The notes: generated from the sequence alone by a model not told the origin. A stretch of DNA of 64,000 bases from Blasia pusilla (GCA_050084515.1 CM114274.1:11098001-11162000); one strand, 5' to 3'. Numbered from the stretch's first letter, positions 45,272 to 57,090 are shown. Made by a program: numbers and translations.

Positions 45272-46215
45272 AATCTCTGGTTTCAGCGCAACAGTGCCAC
45301 CTTCGAAGTCCAACAGATGGGGTTGTTAGAATCTCGATGGTTGCAGAGTCGATCGATATCGACCTGGCACGCGCATCTATGGAGGTCTTGCATAAGTGTA
45401 TGAATGTCTCAACTGCTTAGTTTGTCAATTAGCAGACAAAAATTGTCTCCGTATGAGAGCTCAAGTGAATCATGGCCTCATCGGCTCCAATTAATGAAGC
45501 GTCGAAATCTTCCTTGAGGAACTGGAAACTTGTAACCGAAGGTTTAGCCTTAGCCTTTAGGTCTATAGCTTCGCTGTAGTTCGAACACTTCAATTCCATG
45601 AGGAATGGTTTGCTGGATTGGGTCCCGTTAGTGGGTAGAAACTCGAAGTGAAGAGAATTCATGTGTCGACGGGGAATCGAGAAGTTCATTAGCTGGAAGA
45701 ATTCATAGGGCCAAACTAACGTTCGATTCCTTGAGCATATTTTTTAGGGTTTTTCAGACTGGGGTTGGATTGAGTTGAGTAACTTGAGTTGGAGCAGCTC
45801 GGACACCATTCATCCTGTTCATACAAAAGCTTTCCAATCATGTTCGTCACAATGTTCTCTTCAACTGCTTCGATCAGATGTATGTAAATTACACTCGAAC
45901 TATCGACGAACGTTGCAATTCGATCGCACCCTTCTTTTTCTTAGATTGTTCCAGTATTCAAACAGAACCCGTTCCGTCATACCTTTGCACTGATTCAATC
46001 ATAGCCTGGCTTTTCTGTATGAGCCCTCAACTTTTTTCATTTCTACGTCACGAGGGTTCCGAATTTGAGCACATTTTCTTCAGAGTAGTTCCAAACGTCA
46101 ACTCCACCCTCACTTATTCCTGTCGACTACATTCCCATTCTGAAAACATGTTTCGTGAAACGAATGGATCTAGACACCAGATTTTAAGAGAATCTAACCA
46201 CTAGAGGAGACCTCA

Positions 46216-46320
46216 CCCTAAACCCTAAAAATGACATCTTCACCCGTCTGCTCATCAAGTCTCCTCTCAAGAAAGCTGTTCCTGATCTCTCTCTATCAAA
46301 TGAAGAACCTCTGCAGATAA
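46216..46320 (+). promoter_or_regulatory. Double telo-box directly before a short ATG frame
   Basis: CCCTAAACCCTAAA (46,216-46,229) lies one base before ATG at 46,231, which opens a 29-codon frame, MTSSPVCSSSLLSRKLF and onward, to TAA at 46,320. Telo-boxes (AAACCCTAA) are common near transcription starts of plant growth genes. The frame is Ser/Leu-rich like the start of a plastid transit peptide, but it is too short to call a gene. The motif could also be a small interstitial telomere repeat. Confidence 0.35.
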
Positions 46321-47503
46321 GAGTCCATTTTATACCACTCTGAAATCTTCCGTCACTCTTCTATCCACTTCATTCAATCTCTACTCAACACTCAGTACTC
46401 TTGAAGCTGGTCCGGTCTCTCTAAAATCTGTTAACAAGAGGAGCAGCTCAAGTAGGATTTTTTAAACCTAGTGCAGCCATTATAATTAAGCTATCCAGGG
46501 TTCCCCTGCAATTGGTTTGCTCGATTAGAGTAGTAACCCATATGTGTAAGTCGGAAGATTTAGATCTGGAAGCAAGGAAGCTAGCGATTGAGCACGCAAG
46601 AGAATTAGGGTATCGAGGTTTACCGATTCGTGATCTGGGCCGAAAATCAAACTGATCGAGCCCTGCTAACATTCGAACCTCTAGCATTCACGATATATGG
46701 ATAACACGGATTTCGTGATAAACGAACATATGTGAAGATCCATGTCCCATCATATGTGGGTCCCAGAAATTCCTATTCCACTATCGAGTAAGTATTCTCC
46801 TCGCCAGCTTCAGCTTCAGCTTCAGCATCTTCATGGATTGGAATAGTCACAGCTCAATAGTCTCGGTTATTCATTCGATGTAGAGAGTGTAGCAAACTTC
46901 TCACGATCGGTACCGATATCGATGAGGTCCAGCTTTCATTCGGGAAGAGTTGACAAGGCACCCTCCGTTCGAGTATGATTGATGATTGACGTTGGCCTCT
47001 AGAGTGAGGGTGCGTTGCTAGTCTAAGAGAGTGGATCGAATCTCATTCTTTCTGCACTTTCTTCAAGTTTTTTTTCACCTAGTAATAAGATTCTACACTG
47101 TTGGTCCATTGGGATCATTTTTCATCTCTCTTGCAATATATCTTCGAAAACTTGAGAGTAGAAACAGAGTAGAAGTGAAACATTCTGTTGTCTTTGGTGT
47201 TTTCTATCATTTGGTATCGAGATCACTCGACACGAGAGAGTACCCAAGAGAAGTAGCGTGGGCTTCCCAGCTCTATGCTGGATGGACTTCGTTGCTGATC
47301 CAAACGAGGGAATTCGAAATTCGTGCTCTCTTAAGACACCACCAAACTTGGTCGAATCTTGAGATTAGCCGGATGCACTTCCTGGCTAGCTAGATCTATT
47401 CTGGATGCACGCATTTCGTTGTTGATCCGATCCTGGGACAATCGAACCACTCTCTTATTGTTGGAGAATATGAGATCTCCGATCACTAGTTCAAGCATCG
47501 CTT

Positions 47504-47823
47504 ACTCTCGCAACATAAAAAACACATCAAGAGCCCATTCTAAAGATGTTTACCATATTGCATGAAGCAGATTACACACTCGCATCATAAAAAAAAGCAA
47601 GAGGTACTTAATATTTTGCATCAACCAGATTTCACACTGGATAGCTTCTCACTAAGCAGCCAGAGTACCATCAAGAGTGGCCCTTCTAAAGGTATTAACT
47701 ATATTGCATGAAGCAGGTTACACACACGCATCATAAAACAAATCAAGAGCCCCCCGTCTAGAGGCATTCATTAGATTGCATCAACCGGATTGCACACTGG
47801 ATTGCCTCTCACTAAGCAGCCAG
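47504..47823 (+). repeat. Tandem duplication, ~160-bp period, two copies
   Basis: TCTCACTAAGCAGCCAG ends both units (at 47,663 and 47,823). Each contains ATTGCATGAAGCAG and TTGCATCAACC[AG]GAT blocks, so each unit may itself be a doubled ~80-bp repeat. Confidence 0.6.
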
Positions 47824-48084
47824 ATTGCCCAAACTGGATCAGATTACAGCCACCCACTAACCAAATCTGGTTCCTTATAGTTCTCGCCTGATACTCTGCC
47901 CAGTGTTACTTCCTTCGAGTCAACTCAATCTTCTCTTAGTAACATGAAATGGCTCCTAGAATTCGAACATAGAATACATCTAGAGGTCTTTCTTCGATCC
48001 GCACTGCTCAAACGCAAGCTTGAGCTACGAAGTGATTGCCGAATGGGTTAAATGCGTTTCGTCTGTCCGAATCCAACCGATTCT

Positions 48085-48463
48085 GTTCTCTGTTCGGATC
48101 CAGCCGGTTTAGTGGGTTGGATCCGAACAGAGGGCAGACGCATCTAGAGATGCTTGGATCGAAACAAGTAATCGAATCCGTTGGATCTGAAGAGAGGACA
48201 GACACATCTAGAGATGCTTGGTTTCGGAAAGACGAAACACAAGTTAGCCCATTAAATCGGTCGGATCCGAATCTCTGTTCGGATCCGATGCACATGCACT
48301 TTCGAGCTCTACCGATGCAGTCCGGTGTGTTGATCCAATGAAAGGAGCATCAGATCAGACCTCATCTGGAGATCTGCTTGAATTCGGACTCACCCGAACG
48401 GAAGAGAAAAGAGTCCACATGCACTTTTGAACTTTAGCGTTGCACTCCATTGTTGATCCAATG
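48085..48463. repeat. Nested direct and inverted repeats around GGATCC words
   Basis: CTCTGTTCGGATCCA and TGGATCCGAACAGAG form a perfect 15-bp inverted pair (48,088-48,132). A ~55-bp unit with GACA/GCATCTAGAGATGCTTGG is tandemly doubled with a 64-base period (48,116 and 48,180). A ~50-bp block starting CACATGCACTT recurs at 48,291 and 48,416. Confidence 0.6.
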
Positions 48464-49538
48464 GAGTTTCCTGCTTCATACCTCTGCCTTGCTACTGCAG
48501 TGAGATTCTTCGAGATTCCACAGCCAATCCATGGTGACATGCTTGTCCTGCGCACCTCCCAGTCACTTCGTGCCCAGAATTGCATGGTGGGTTTCTTCTT
48601 ATCAATGTCAACCGAAGCAGCTGGGACCCGAATTCATGGACCTGAAATGAAGAAACTGGATCCGGATCCAAGCTATGGACTATCCCATTGCACGTTCTCC
48701 AGCTCTGGCAACTCAGAGTGCCTCATAGTTCCAATTGACCAGTTATGCGAGCTTCAATCGACATTCCATGTATCGATCGAAGGCTGCAGGAGTCGTGGAC
48801 AAATATTATCTACAGAAATACATCATTTGGGTCGAATACTGTGCATATTATACGCCTGAAGATGTGAAGAAAGCCCACCCACTCCTAGGTCAGCTAGACT
48901 AGGTCGATCTGGTCGAACTTACTGTGAAGAATTTCTCTAGAGCGCCTCGATCGATCTGGTGCAGCCGACATTGATGAGAAGAAGGCCCATCATGCAAAGT
49001 CTTGAGACATGAAACCGAATTTGTGTCATCCGAACTGCTCGCTGAGCTAGCTCGGAGTCGATCTGCTTGTATGAATTGATGCAAATGTACTTAGCCATGA
49101 ATCAATGACCAGAGAGTGCCATAATCGTTCGTACTGCACTCCATCTTCGAACGCCCATCAATCGGGTCGATGGGGCGGGCCCATTCAGGCGGTCGACACT
49201 CGAATCACTTGGGCCTTGTTCGATACATCTATGAGCCACCTATCATCGATCAATCGATCTGCCTGCAATGAGTGGCAAATCCACATGAAGGAGGTCAGGT
49301 GACCCATGAAGCAGAGCGTCGAAAGCTTTTCAAGGCCGCTCTTGGTCGAATTGAGCGAGCCATGGGAAGAAAAACGTTGGTCCCGGGCAGATTCTGAATC
49401 GATTCTCCGACGTGCATTCTCAGTTACCTACCCTCCCTCCGAACCTCGATCCAGCGACATCCAACTTCTGCAGATGCTTGTCACCCATGAATGAAGCTAG
49501 ATAGCATCCATGGGCGATCGCTTCCACCCAATCATTTC

Positions 49539-49710
49539 GCTCCCACGAATAACCCAATACCATAAGAACCATCGCAGCTCCCCCATCACCTTCCCATGAA
49601 TCCTGCATCCTGGCCTCACACCGCTCCCACGAATAACCCAATACTGTAAGAACCACCGCAACTCCCCATCACCTTCCCATTTCTTCCTGCATCCTGGCCT
49701 CACACAATAC
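49539..49710. repeat. 84-bp tandem duplication
   Basis: GCTCCCACGAATAACCCAAT starts at 49,539 and again at 49,623, 84 bases or 28 codons apart. On the minus strand the frame crossing it reads a repeated VLGYSWER motif. CTGCATCCTGGCCTCACAC closes both units. Confidence 0.65.
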
Positions 49711-50526
49711 AACAGAAAAGAACAGAATAAAAAAAAAAAACAAGTGAGAGAGAGGGAGAGAGAAGAACATCTAATGGGATTATGCCTTTCCCTACCACCA
49801 TTCGAACCGAATCCTACCGCTAGCCAGAGGCCAAGACAAAGCATGACGTACTTTCGATCCACATACACTCCATATTCTCTTGTCCGATTCCTCGTGTCTT
49901 CCCTCACTTTCCGACAGCCATTCATATCGCCACCCAATATATTATATATTAGCCGGTGGGCAGAACTAGTGCACAACTGCACATATAAATATGTGTACTC
50001 GATCGATCATGCCTCCATCGTATGGGCTGTCTGCCCCTTGAGCCCAGCCAGGCTCCTCATGATGAGCCGATGGGCACTGCAGACCAGACCAGCTCCCTCT
50101 TTCGAATCGATCGAAAGAGGCAGCTGTTTCGAATTTTAAATCGGCCGTTCGAATTTCCATTACTTTTGAGGCAGCTTCTAGCTATAGTAGGGAGATGCGC
50201 ATGGCATTGCGTGCGTTCGTGAATGCACGAATTGCGTGCAGTGATCTGGGGATCGAGCCAGCTTTACCAGGTGGATACCTGCCTCTGAAGCATCGATTGG
50301 TGCGAAAGTCTTCGAAAGAGAGAGAGAGAGAGAAGTGAAACGACGCACGAAGTCTTCAGATCCAAGACTGGGAGTCCAGATGTACTCTAATCGATATATC
50401 CTAATTCTAATCCATATAATTAGATATGGTGGGTCATAGAAACCTCCTCACAAGTTGACACCTGCCTTTTTTTAACTCATAAGTTTACACCTAACTTTTT
50501 TTAACTCAGAAAGAAGTTCTTTTTTA

Positions 50527-50705
50527 AGGATTCTTTTGTTGACACCATTTGTTAATGGGATGTTATTTAGAGGTAATCAAATTATGGAGAAAACAAGAGA
50601 TTTGGAATCATTGTGTGGATTTTTTGTTGACACCATTTGTTAATGGGATGTTATTTACAGGTAATTAAACTAAAGAGAAAACAAGAGATTTGGAATCATT
50701 CTATG
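50527..50705 (+). repeat. Near-identical 88-bp tandem duplication
   Basis: GTTGACACCATTTGTTAATG starts at 50,538 and at 50,626, and the copies stay nearly identical through ACAAGAGATTTGGAATCATT. The high similarity points to a recent event. A smaller ~28-bp repeat around TTTTTTTAACTCA lies just before it (50,455-50,512). Confidence 0.75.
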
Positions 50706-50876
50706 GCTCAATGCTTGCTTAAGCTAGAATCATGCCTAATGAGGAATTATCAATGATTTCAAGGGAGAATAGATTGATAATGAAACATTAAAAAAATGTT
50801 ATGGTATAGATAGGGCCTACTACAACTTGCTCACTCAATCCCTACCTACTGTTTGCTAGGCCCCTATTCTTACTAA

Positions 50877-51062
50877 CTATATATTAATTGAAAGAGGATG
50901 GGGTTTGAGGTCCCTTCCTCCCGTGGTGACACATGTATTTTTTGCCCTCCTCTGATGATGTCACATGCAAAAAAAGAGCTAAATTAATAGGATGAGCTAT
51001 TTAACGAGATTTCTTTCCTCGTGAATGATTTTTATCCATGCATAGCACAGGCATTATGCTAG
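50877..51062 (+). mobile_element. Short Helitron-like element, copy 4
   Basis: Starts near CTATATATTAATTGAAAGAG, contains GGTGACACATG, and ends CATGCATAGCACAGGCATTA then TGCTAG before T. Good match to the family's 3' hairpin and CTAG end, ~186 bp. Confidence 0.6.
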
Positions 51063-51323
51063 TAAAATATACTTTCACATCCTAACCTAAACCGACTTCT
51101 ACAATTTTCGATGGCTCTAGTGGTTGACTGATTTTTCATGATCCTCGTACGAAACAAATATGTTTTATATTTTCTATGGTGTGGACCACGTTGGTTGGTC
51201 CACACTATTGGGAGTGTCATACCCAACCCACTTATAGTATATGCAAACTTGAGGTTGATCATAACTACATCGATTAAGAGTAATTATGAAGCTGCACGTA
51301 GTGAAATATTGCCTTAAACCTTA

Positions 51324-51522
51324 TCTATATATAATTGGAGAGTGTCTTTTTATTTTGCAAATTCCTCTCTTCTTGACATTTGGCATTTTTAATCAATAGG
51401 ATCGTTCATTTTCTAACCAATGGAATTATCCACTTTCTAAATCCATATATCATTTGAAATCAATTGAAAATTGTGAGAGTTAATATGAACCCGTGCATCT
51501 CACGAGCACGGGTTTACACAAG
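51324..51522 (+). mobile_element. Short Helitron-like element, copy 5
   Basis: Starts TCTATATATAATTGGAGAGT, has TTGACATTTGGCA inside and ends with the hairpin CCCGTGC/GCACGGG, then TTTACACAAGTA in place of CTAG. About 199 bp. The 3' terminus is mutated. Confidence 0.55.
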
Positions 51523-52849
51523 TATAAAATTATTACAATACATATATATAATAATTACCAGTAAGTTGGATGCGACATGTGAGTATATATTATCCTTGTA
51601 ATTTTATTATATTGTTAAGTTTTAATTTAATTTTTTATCCTCTTTCTTTACTCCTGAAAATGACATATGTTTGGGATCGATGCGAGGAATCCTCCATGGC
51701 TAGTATCAAAAAGAGGAGGATTTTTTAAATCCATCTTCTAATAACATAAATAAGTATGGAAGATGGAGTCATCAATGTCTCAATATGTTGTGTACTTCCT
51801 CAATGCCAGTATTTCATGTATTACACACATCTACCATCCCTTAAATATGAAACGTATGTAAATATCGGAACATTTATGGGTCATTGTATGAGTTCATTTT
51901 ATTGTTATGTTTTGTGGGCTCGTGGATTCCATGGCTTTTCTTATAATTCAATAATGTATGATTCAATGGAACTATTGGGTCTCCTCCAAGTTCATTTGAT
52001 TTTATCATGTGAGTTAAAGTTGGAAGGATCATTATTACTTGCAAATTAAAGTTGGAGGAATTTGGTGTCTTACTTGCATGCCTGATTTAGACACTTTTAT
52101 AGAAAATGTTTGCATTTGTTGCAAATTTAACTCTTACTCCTAATCTGACGTGTGACATAGTGTGATATTTCATAAAAGATTTAACATCTACTTTCTGTTA
52201 TAAGTAGTTAGTGTGAGATCTAAACTTTCATAAGAAATCTAGGGATTGAAGACTAGGGAAAGACTTATATGGCAAAGCCATTGCTCCATAGCTCTATATG
52301 CTCTCACAAGGGAAAAGTAGCTAGTATCCTTGACTTTGATTCCTCAAGTCTAACTTAATATAGCTTTTCTTGATCATTCTATCTCCATTGAAGTAACTTA
52401 ATTTGTGCAAGTTCATAAATAGAGTAACTTCAATGGAGATCAACTAGTATTTTGGTTCAAATAATATCGTATTAACTAGATCTCTCTTGGTTCTATTATA
52501 GAGTCAACCCAAGATGTGCCTTAAATTCCAAATTTCAGCTCACATTGATCTAAAGACATTACTCATTATTAATAACATATTATGGGAAAGATGATTAAAT
52601 TCATAGATGTGGTAGTCTTAGAGTGTTCAATGCCATATAGATCTATCCACCTATTCCTTTCTTATGCTTTATTATAAAAAAAAAATCCCCCAAAATGGTA
52701 CTTGCTATATACAAAAAAGGTAGGCTATGATGGATCAAAGTGAGGCTAAATCATGGACCTACATGAATTAACTTTTGCCCATTTTAATTTTTGAATACAG
52801 ATTAGAAAGAGACTATAAAACAAGTATGGGCTATTGTTGTTGCAACCCT
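51523..52849. other. AT-rich intergenic DNA
   Basis: Only a 97-codon frame (51,756-52,049) without recognised domain. An inverted pair around TTGAAGTAACTTA (52,389) and AGTAACTTCAATGGAGAT (52,423-52,440), matching CTCCATTGAAGTAACT, gives a ~17-bp stem. Confidence 0.4.
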
Positions 52850-53190
52850 CATAACCAAACTTATGCAGGCCTTCGTGGAACATTAGAACCCTAGTAGGTT
52901 CATACTAAGGTGGAAAAATATTTGAGTCTCACAAGCAAGAAATGACTTACAAAAGTAAGACATGAGTATGTGGACATCTTAGATGATAATATTTATAACT
53001 CAAAAGGGCATATTGGAACTCAAAAAAAAGTTCAAGTCCCACAATAGTTAGACTCCGCACGATGGAGGTTTGCTATGTTGGTTGGAATCTAATTGAGTTT
53101 TTTATGAATCTCCACATTTGAGGTCATATAATTAAACTACACTCAATATGTATTTGGGATGAAGATTCTAAAGTTTTTGTAGAAAGCTTA
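52850..53190 (+). repeat. Dispersed repeat family F2, copy c
   Basis: Shares CCCTCATAACCAAA, GAACCCTAGTAGGTTCATAC, AAGACATGAG and a GAGGTCATATAATTAAACTA-like block with the copy at 13.47-13.83 kb. More diverged than copies a and b. Confidence 0.55.
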
Positions 53191-54849
53191 TGGAAAGCTA
53201 GTTTTGACATACCAAAGATCGTAACAAATACAAAAGCAAAAGTCTTAAAATGTGCCCAAAACCATCAGAACGATAGACTAAGTTTGGGTTGAGGGCAACA
53301 AGGAGCAACTCAACACGGATTCTTTGGATGGAGAGGATGAATTTCTCTAGAATGACATATAAGGGGGAGTGTCTCCAAGAGAGGTTAGAACTTGAATACC
53401 ACCTTGGGAATCATGGGGGTTGATCCAAGGGCACGAAATAGAGTGAAAAACTGGCTAGAGACAAGGAAAGGATTTTAATGGATCATGATTGAAGATGGCG
53501 GCGGCGGATGTCAAACCAAGTGCCATAAACCAATAATTAAGTGACTAGAAGTGAAAGAATTGCACATTCAAATCCTTCAATAGAGCCTTCGACTTGGAGG
53601 AATGCTCATTGAACTTGTCAATGAGCTCTCCTTCAAATTGTTGTGGACAAAGGAGGATGACATAATGACTTTGGTGGTCATGTTTTTTAAGGATCATGCG
53701 TAAGGTTTAGTCAAAACTTTTAACCCAAATTTTTGAAAAGGGAATTCTCATAAATTTTTGGAAAAATATCAAAAAAAAATTCAGGCAACGCTACGCTGGG
53801 TACCAAAGAAGAGGGTCGGGTTCCAGCTAGCTTGAAGCCTTGAGTTTATGGCACTACCAAATAGCAATTTTTAGCCATAGGCACCAACTTCTAAAATAAA
53901 GAGCCCTGATTCCGACCAATGAGATTTATTGATGGCTAACTTCAAAAAGTTAGTCCAAAAAGTGGATAGTAGTAGGTGAGTTATTGAGAGTAGTTGAGTA
54001 GAGGAGTGTGTGTTAGTTTAGTATATAAGTGTGGTGAAGGAAGTTAAATAAGCAATGTTTTTCCTAGAAGAAATATTAGGAGGAGTTTGCCGTTACCTAT
54101 TGTAGTGAACAACAGCCTCCTACTTGCTTCAGATAACAAAATATAATATTATCTTTGGGGATGTGGAGGTTATGGATGATTTGGAGAAGATGATGGTTTG
54201 AATATATTTGGTGATATCTCCATTGCAAATGTTTCTTAAGATGTTTGGCCTCCTAAGGCGTAGAATGGTTCAAATGCTTTTTCTCAAGAGCAATTCATAT
54301 TCTTTCATAGAGGCCTACGATATAGGATATTGCCATTTGCAATTGGTGTCAAGGTCAATTTATCTTTAATCTTATTAGGTTATGTCAGCATCTAAGTAGA
54401 AAATTTATTTGGACAAAAGAAGGTGAAGAAGCAAGATATTCAGATTGCAACTCTTGAGTTTTCCTTCTCGAATGTAGTTGCAATTGAAGACCTTGGTTGA
54501 TACATGGATAGAAAATAAAGGTGGAAGGAAAAATGTTTCTCAATGTAGAAGGCAAGGGAATGAAGATATAAGCCTATCCATACAGCTACGGGTTCCTTAC
54601 ATGAGGCTACACTAAGACTACATCATAATCCTATCATTGATCGTAATACTCCTAGTACGCCATTAACAAAACCCATACGCAGCAATATAGGACTCCTATA
54701 TTTTTAGGAAATATATCTTTCCTTATGATAATCAGCCTTTTTTTTGGTTTTTTGTATCACAACAATATAGGAGTTTGATAATTGAATTGATGAATATAAC
54801 CTATGACACAACTCTTATATATTGTTATGACACAACAAACCAGAAAACA
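53191..54849. other. Repeat-derived AT-rich DNA upstream of the hAT relic
   Basis: Frames are heavily interrupted. Part of 54,160-54,840 may be the eroded N-terminal half of the hAT/DUF659 element. A GGCGGCGGCGGATG triplet run at ~53,498 is isolated. Confidence 0.3.
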
Positions 54850-55650
54850 TATTGTTAGAGGAAGAAATGATGGTCTCTAATTCGATCTTGGGAAGGATTG
54901 CATTGGCTTTATTATGGAAAAATAAAAATCATGAGGATATCCATAAGTTTACACTTGCCTTTATAACATATGCATGGTCATTCAACTCTACAAAGAATCC
55001 TCATTTCCAATAGCCTAAGGTTTTAAAGATGGTTATTAGATTATGGACTCTATATCCTAGATCTAATGTGATGTAAAGATCTACCTTGGCAGAAGGTCCA
55101 TGTTGAACCAAATATGAAAAGGGTGATGAAGATAGGGAAGAAATACAAATATATGATTTCTAGTGACGGTTAGTCCAATTTTGAAGGAAGGGCTCTTATA
55201 AATATTTTGTTATTATTCATGGAAGGTGAATTATGTTTCATTGAGGCTACTAATGCCTCAAGCGTGATTAAGGATGCAAGCTGGATTACGAGAATAATTG
55301 TTTGCCGTATAAATGAAATGGACCCATATTAATTCTATTCAATTTCTGATAGAAAATATAATAGCAATTTCTAAGTTGGCAAGTTTCTTTGTTCTTGAAG
55401 CTTATCCTCATATTTTATAGGGAGGTTGTGTTTTTCATGGATGGAATTTAGTCTGTGACGATTGAGGTATGGTAGAATTGAAATTCAATGTTTTTCAACC
55501 ATATTTTCTCAATGTTTTAATGTGCTTAAATTCATCAAGAATCATAATGCTACCTATTGTATGATTTTGCACTTGTTCTCTAACAACTTGACGTTACTTC
55601 TATTTTCCAAGACAAGATTCATTTCATCTCCCTGCAAAATGGAAGTCTAG
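54850..55650 (+). pseudogene. hAT-like transposase relic with DUF659 region
   Basis: Reads SNSILGRIALALLWKNKNHEDIHK, then AWSFNSTKNPHF (the FNxxxNPxF block before DUF659). Next comes SDG, stop, SNFEGRALINILLLFMEGEL and IEATNASSVIKDASWI, then GGCVFHGWNLVCDD. SDGW followed by a 'GRALINILLF' strand and KDA are hallmarks of DUF659, and the later Cys/His/Trp block matches the part that follows it in plant hAT-type transposases. Two stops replace Trp (TGG to TAG). Several frameshifts. A short related piece is at 33.7 kb. Confidence 0.65.
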
Positions 55651-55679
55651 CCCAAAGCCGAAAATAAATAGGATCTTTT

Positions 55680-56665
55680 TAAACCCACATGCTCTATTAA
55701 TCTTCTAGAGACAAAAGCTGGTATATATTTTTCCTTATATCCAAATACATGAACTTGAATTGAAATGTTGTCCATTTGATAATGGGAGTGTACTTAGTGT
55801 AGACAACCCCCTACACAATTTGAAGGAAAATGGAATTCCAACTTAAATCGTAAAAAGATGTCTAAAGAAAAAGGTGGTGTGTATTTTTTATTTTATCCAA
55901 AAATAGGATTTTTACGTGAAATATTTTTGACTTTTTCATGGAAGTGTATTTAATCACCTTACAATATTTTAAAGAAATTGGAAGTCCCAACCCAAGGCCT
56001 AAAAATGATAAGGTACTTTTAGACCCACGCAATAGAATTATGTAAAGAAAAAGGTGGTGCAAATTTTTTCTTTTTTATTGAACTATATGATCTTGACATG
56101 AAATGTTTTCCATATTTTTGTGGAAGTGTATCTAAGGTCCTTGCAAAATTTTCAGGAAAATAGAAGTCTAACTCAAAGCCCAAAAATAAAAAATTATTTT
56201 TAGATCCACGCAATAAGATCTTTTAAAGAAAAATACTATGTGCATTTTCAATTTTATCCAAGTATATGATTGTGACATGCAGTTTTTCAACTTGTTGGTG
56301 GAATTGTATCTAACCTGATTTTATTATTGTATCCAACGGTATGCTCTTAACATGAATTTTTTTTCCACGTAATAGACTAAGTGGAAGTGTATCTAACTTT
56401 ATTGAAAAATTTTACAAAAAATGGAAGTCCAACCGAAGTTCTTAAAATAATCTTGTCTTTTTAGACCCACACAATAAGACACTTTTTTTAAAAATGCGGT
56501 GTGTGTTTTTTTATTAAGTCACTGCATTATCTTCGAATGAAATTTTATCCGTTTGTCCATGTGAGGTTATCTAACCACTTGCAAACTTATGAGGAAAAGG
56601 GAAGTCCAATTCAAAGCTCAATAATGAGGTGGTCTTTTTTGGCCCCTATGATATTACTTTTCTGT
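55680..56665. repeat. Satellite-like tandem array, ~180-bp unit, about five units
   Basis: Unit starts AAAGAAAAAGGTGGTG at ~55,864 and ~56,043 and AAAGAAAAATACTATG at ~56,225 (spacings about 179 and 182), with a rearranged interval to a further unit at ~56,487. Each unit carries, in order, TATCCAA, TGACATGAAAT, GTGGAAGTGTATCTAA, GGAAGTCCAACCCAAAG-like and TTTTTAGACCCACGCAATA blocks. A more diverged unit precedes at 55,630-55,860. Open frames inside (55,862-56,213, minus) are repeat artefacts. Confidence 0.7.
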
Positions 56666-57090
56666 TCTTATAAATTTGAAGGATTTTTATTCTTGCTCTA
56701 TTTTTTATTAATATATGTTATGCAAGCACCTTTGAATATAAAAATTAAGTCCTAAAAATATGAACTTCAAAATATACTCCATGAACTCTATCGAAGAAAA
56801 TGGAAAACCTTAAAATATCCTGGATTAATGACAAGTAAAGATTGATATCCCAAAAGATTAGCAAGCTATAAAATTTGATAAGTGAAAATCAAAAATATTT
56901 TATGAATCTCAACTCCTACATTGGAAACCATCAACCTTAAACAATAACTCCTAAAATGCTAATAAAATGTACCGTTAAGAAATAGTTTTACAGACTAAAT
57001 CCAAGCAAAAATCCTCTTTTTTGCACAATTTCAAATTTCAAAATCAAGTAATGAGAAATTTGTGAGATTAAAAAATTAAAATTATTTGAG
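56666..57090. other. AT-rich intergenic DNA
   Basis: No gene or clear repeat. Confidence 0.4.

Larger units (their letters stand above)
42000..50400. other. Unexplained compositional island rich in TCGA and GATC words
   Basis: Compared with both flanks, this 8.4-kb block is less AT-rich and unusually dense in TCGA, TTCGA, CGATC and GATC; many of its CpGs sit in a TCGA context. It holds many 60-140-codon frames on both strands, none of which I recognise, and a series of short tandem duplications listed separately. A (TA)n run lies at 42,176-42,197 and GA runs at 49,745-49,765 and 50,318-50,333. Candidates are a rapidly evolving multi-exon gene, a long non-coding RNA locus, or an unfamiliar transposon. 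I call no gene. Confidence 0.5.

Noticed and set aside
55862-56213. Two minus-strand frames with related endings as a gene pair
   Set aside because: They lie inside the ~180-bp tandem array and repeat because the DNA repeats.
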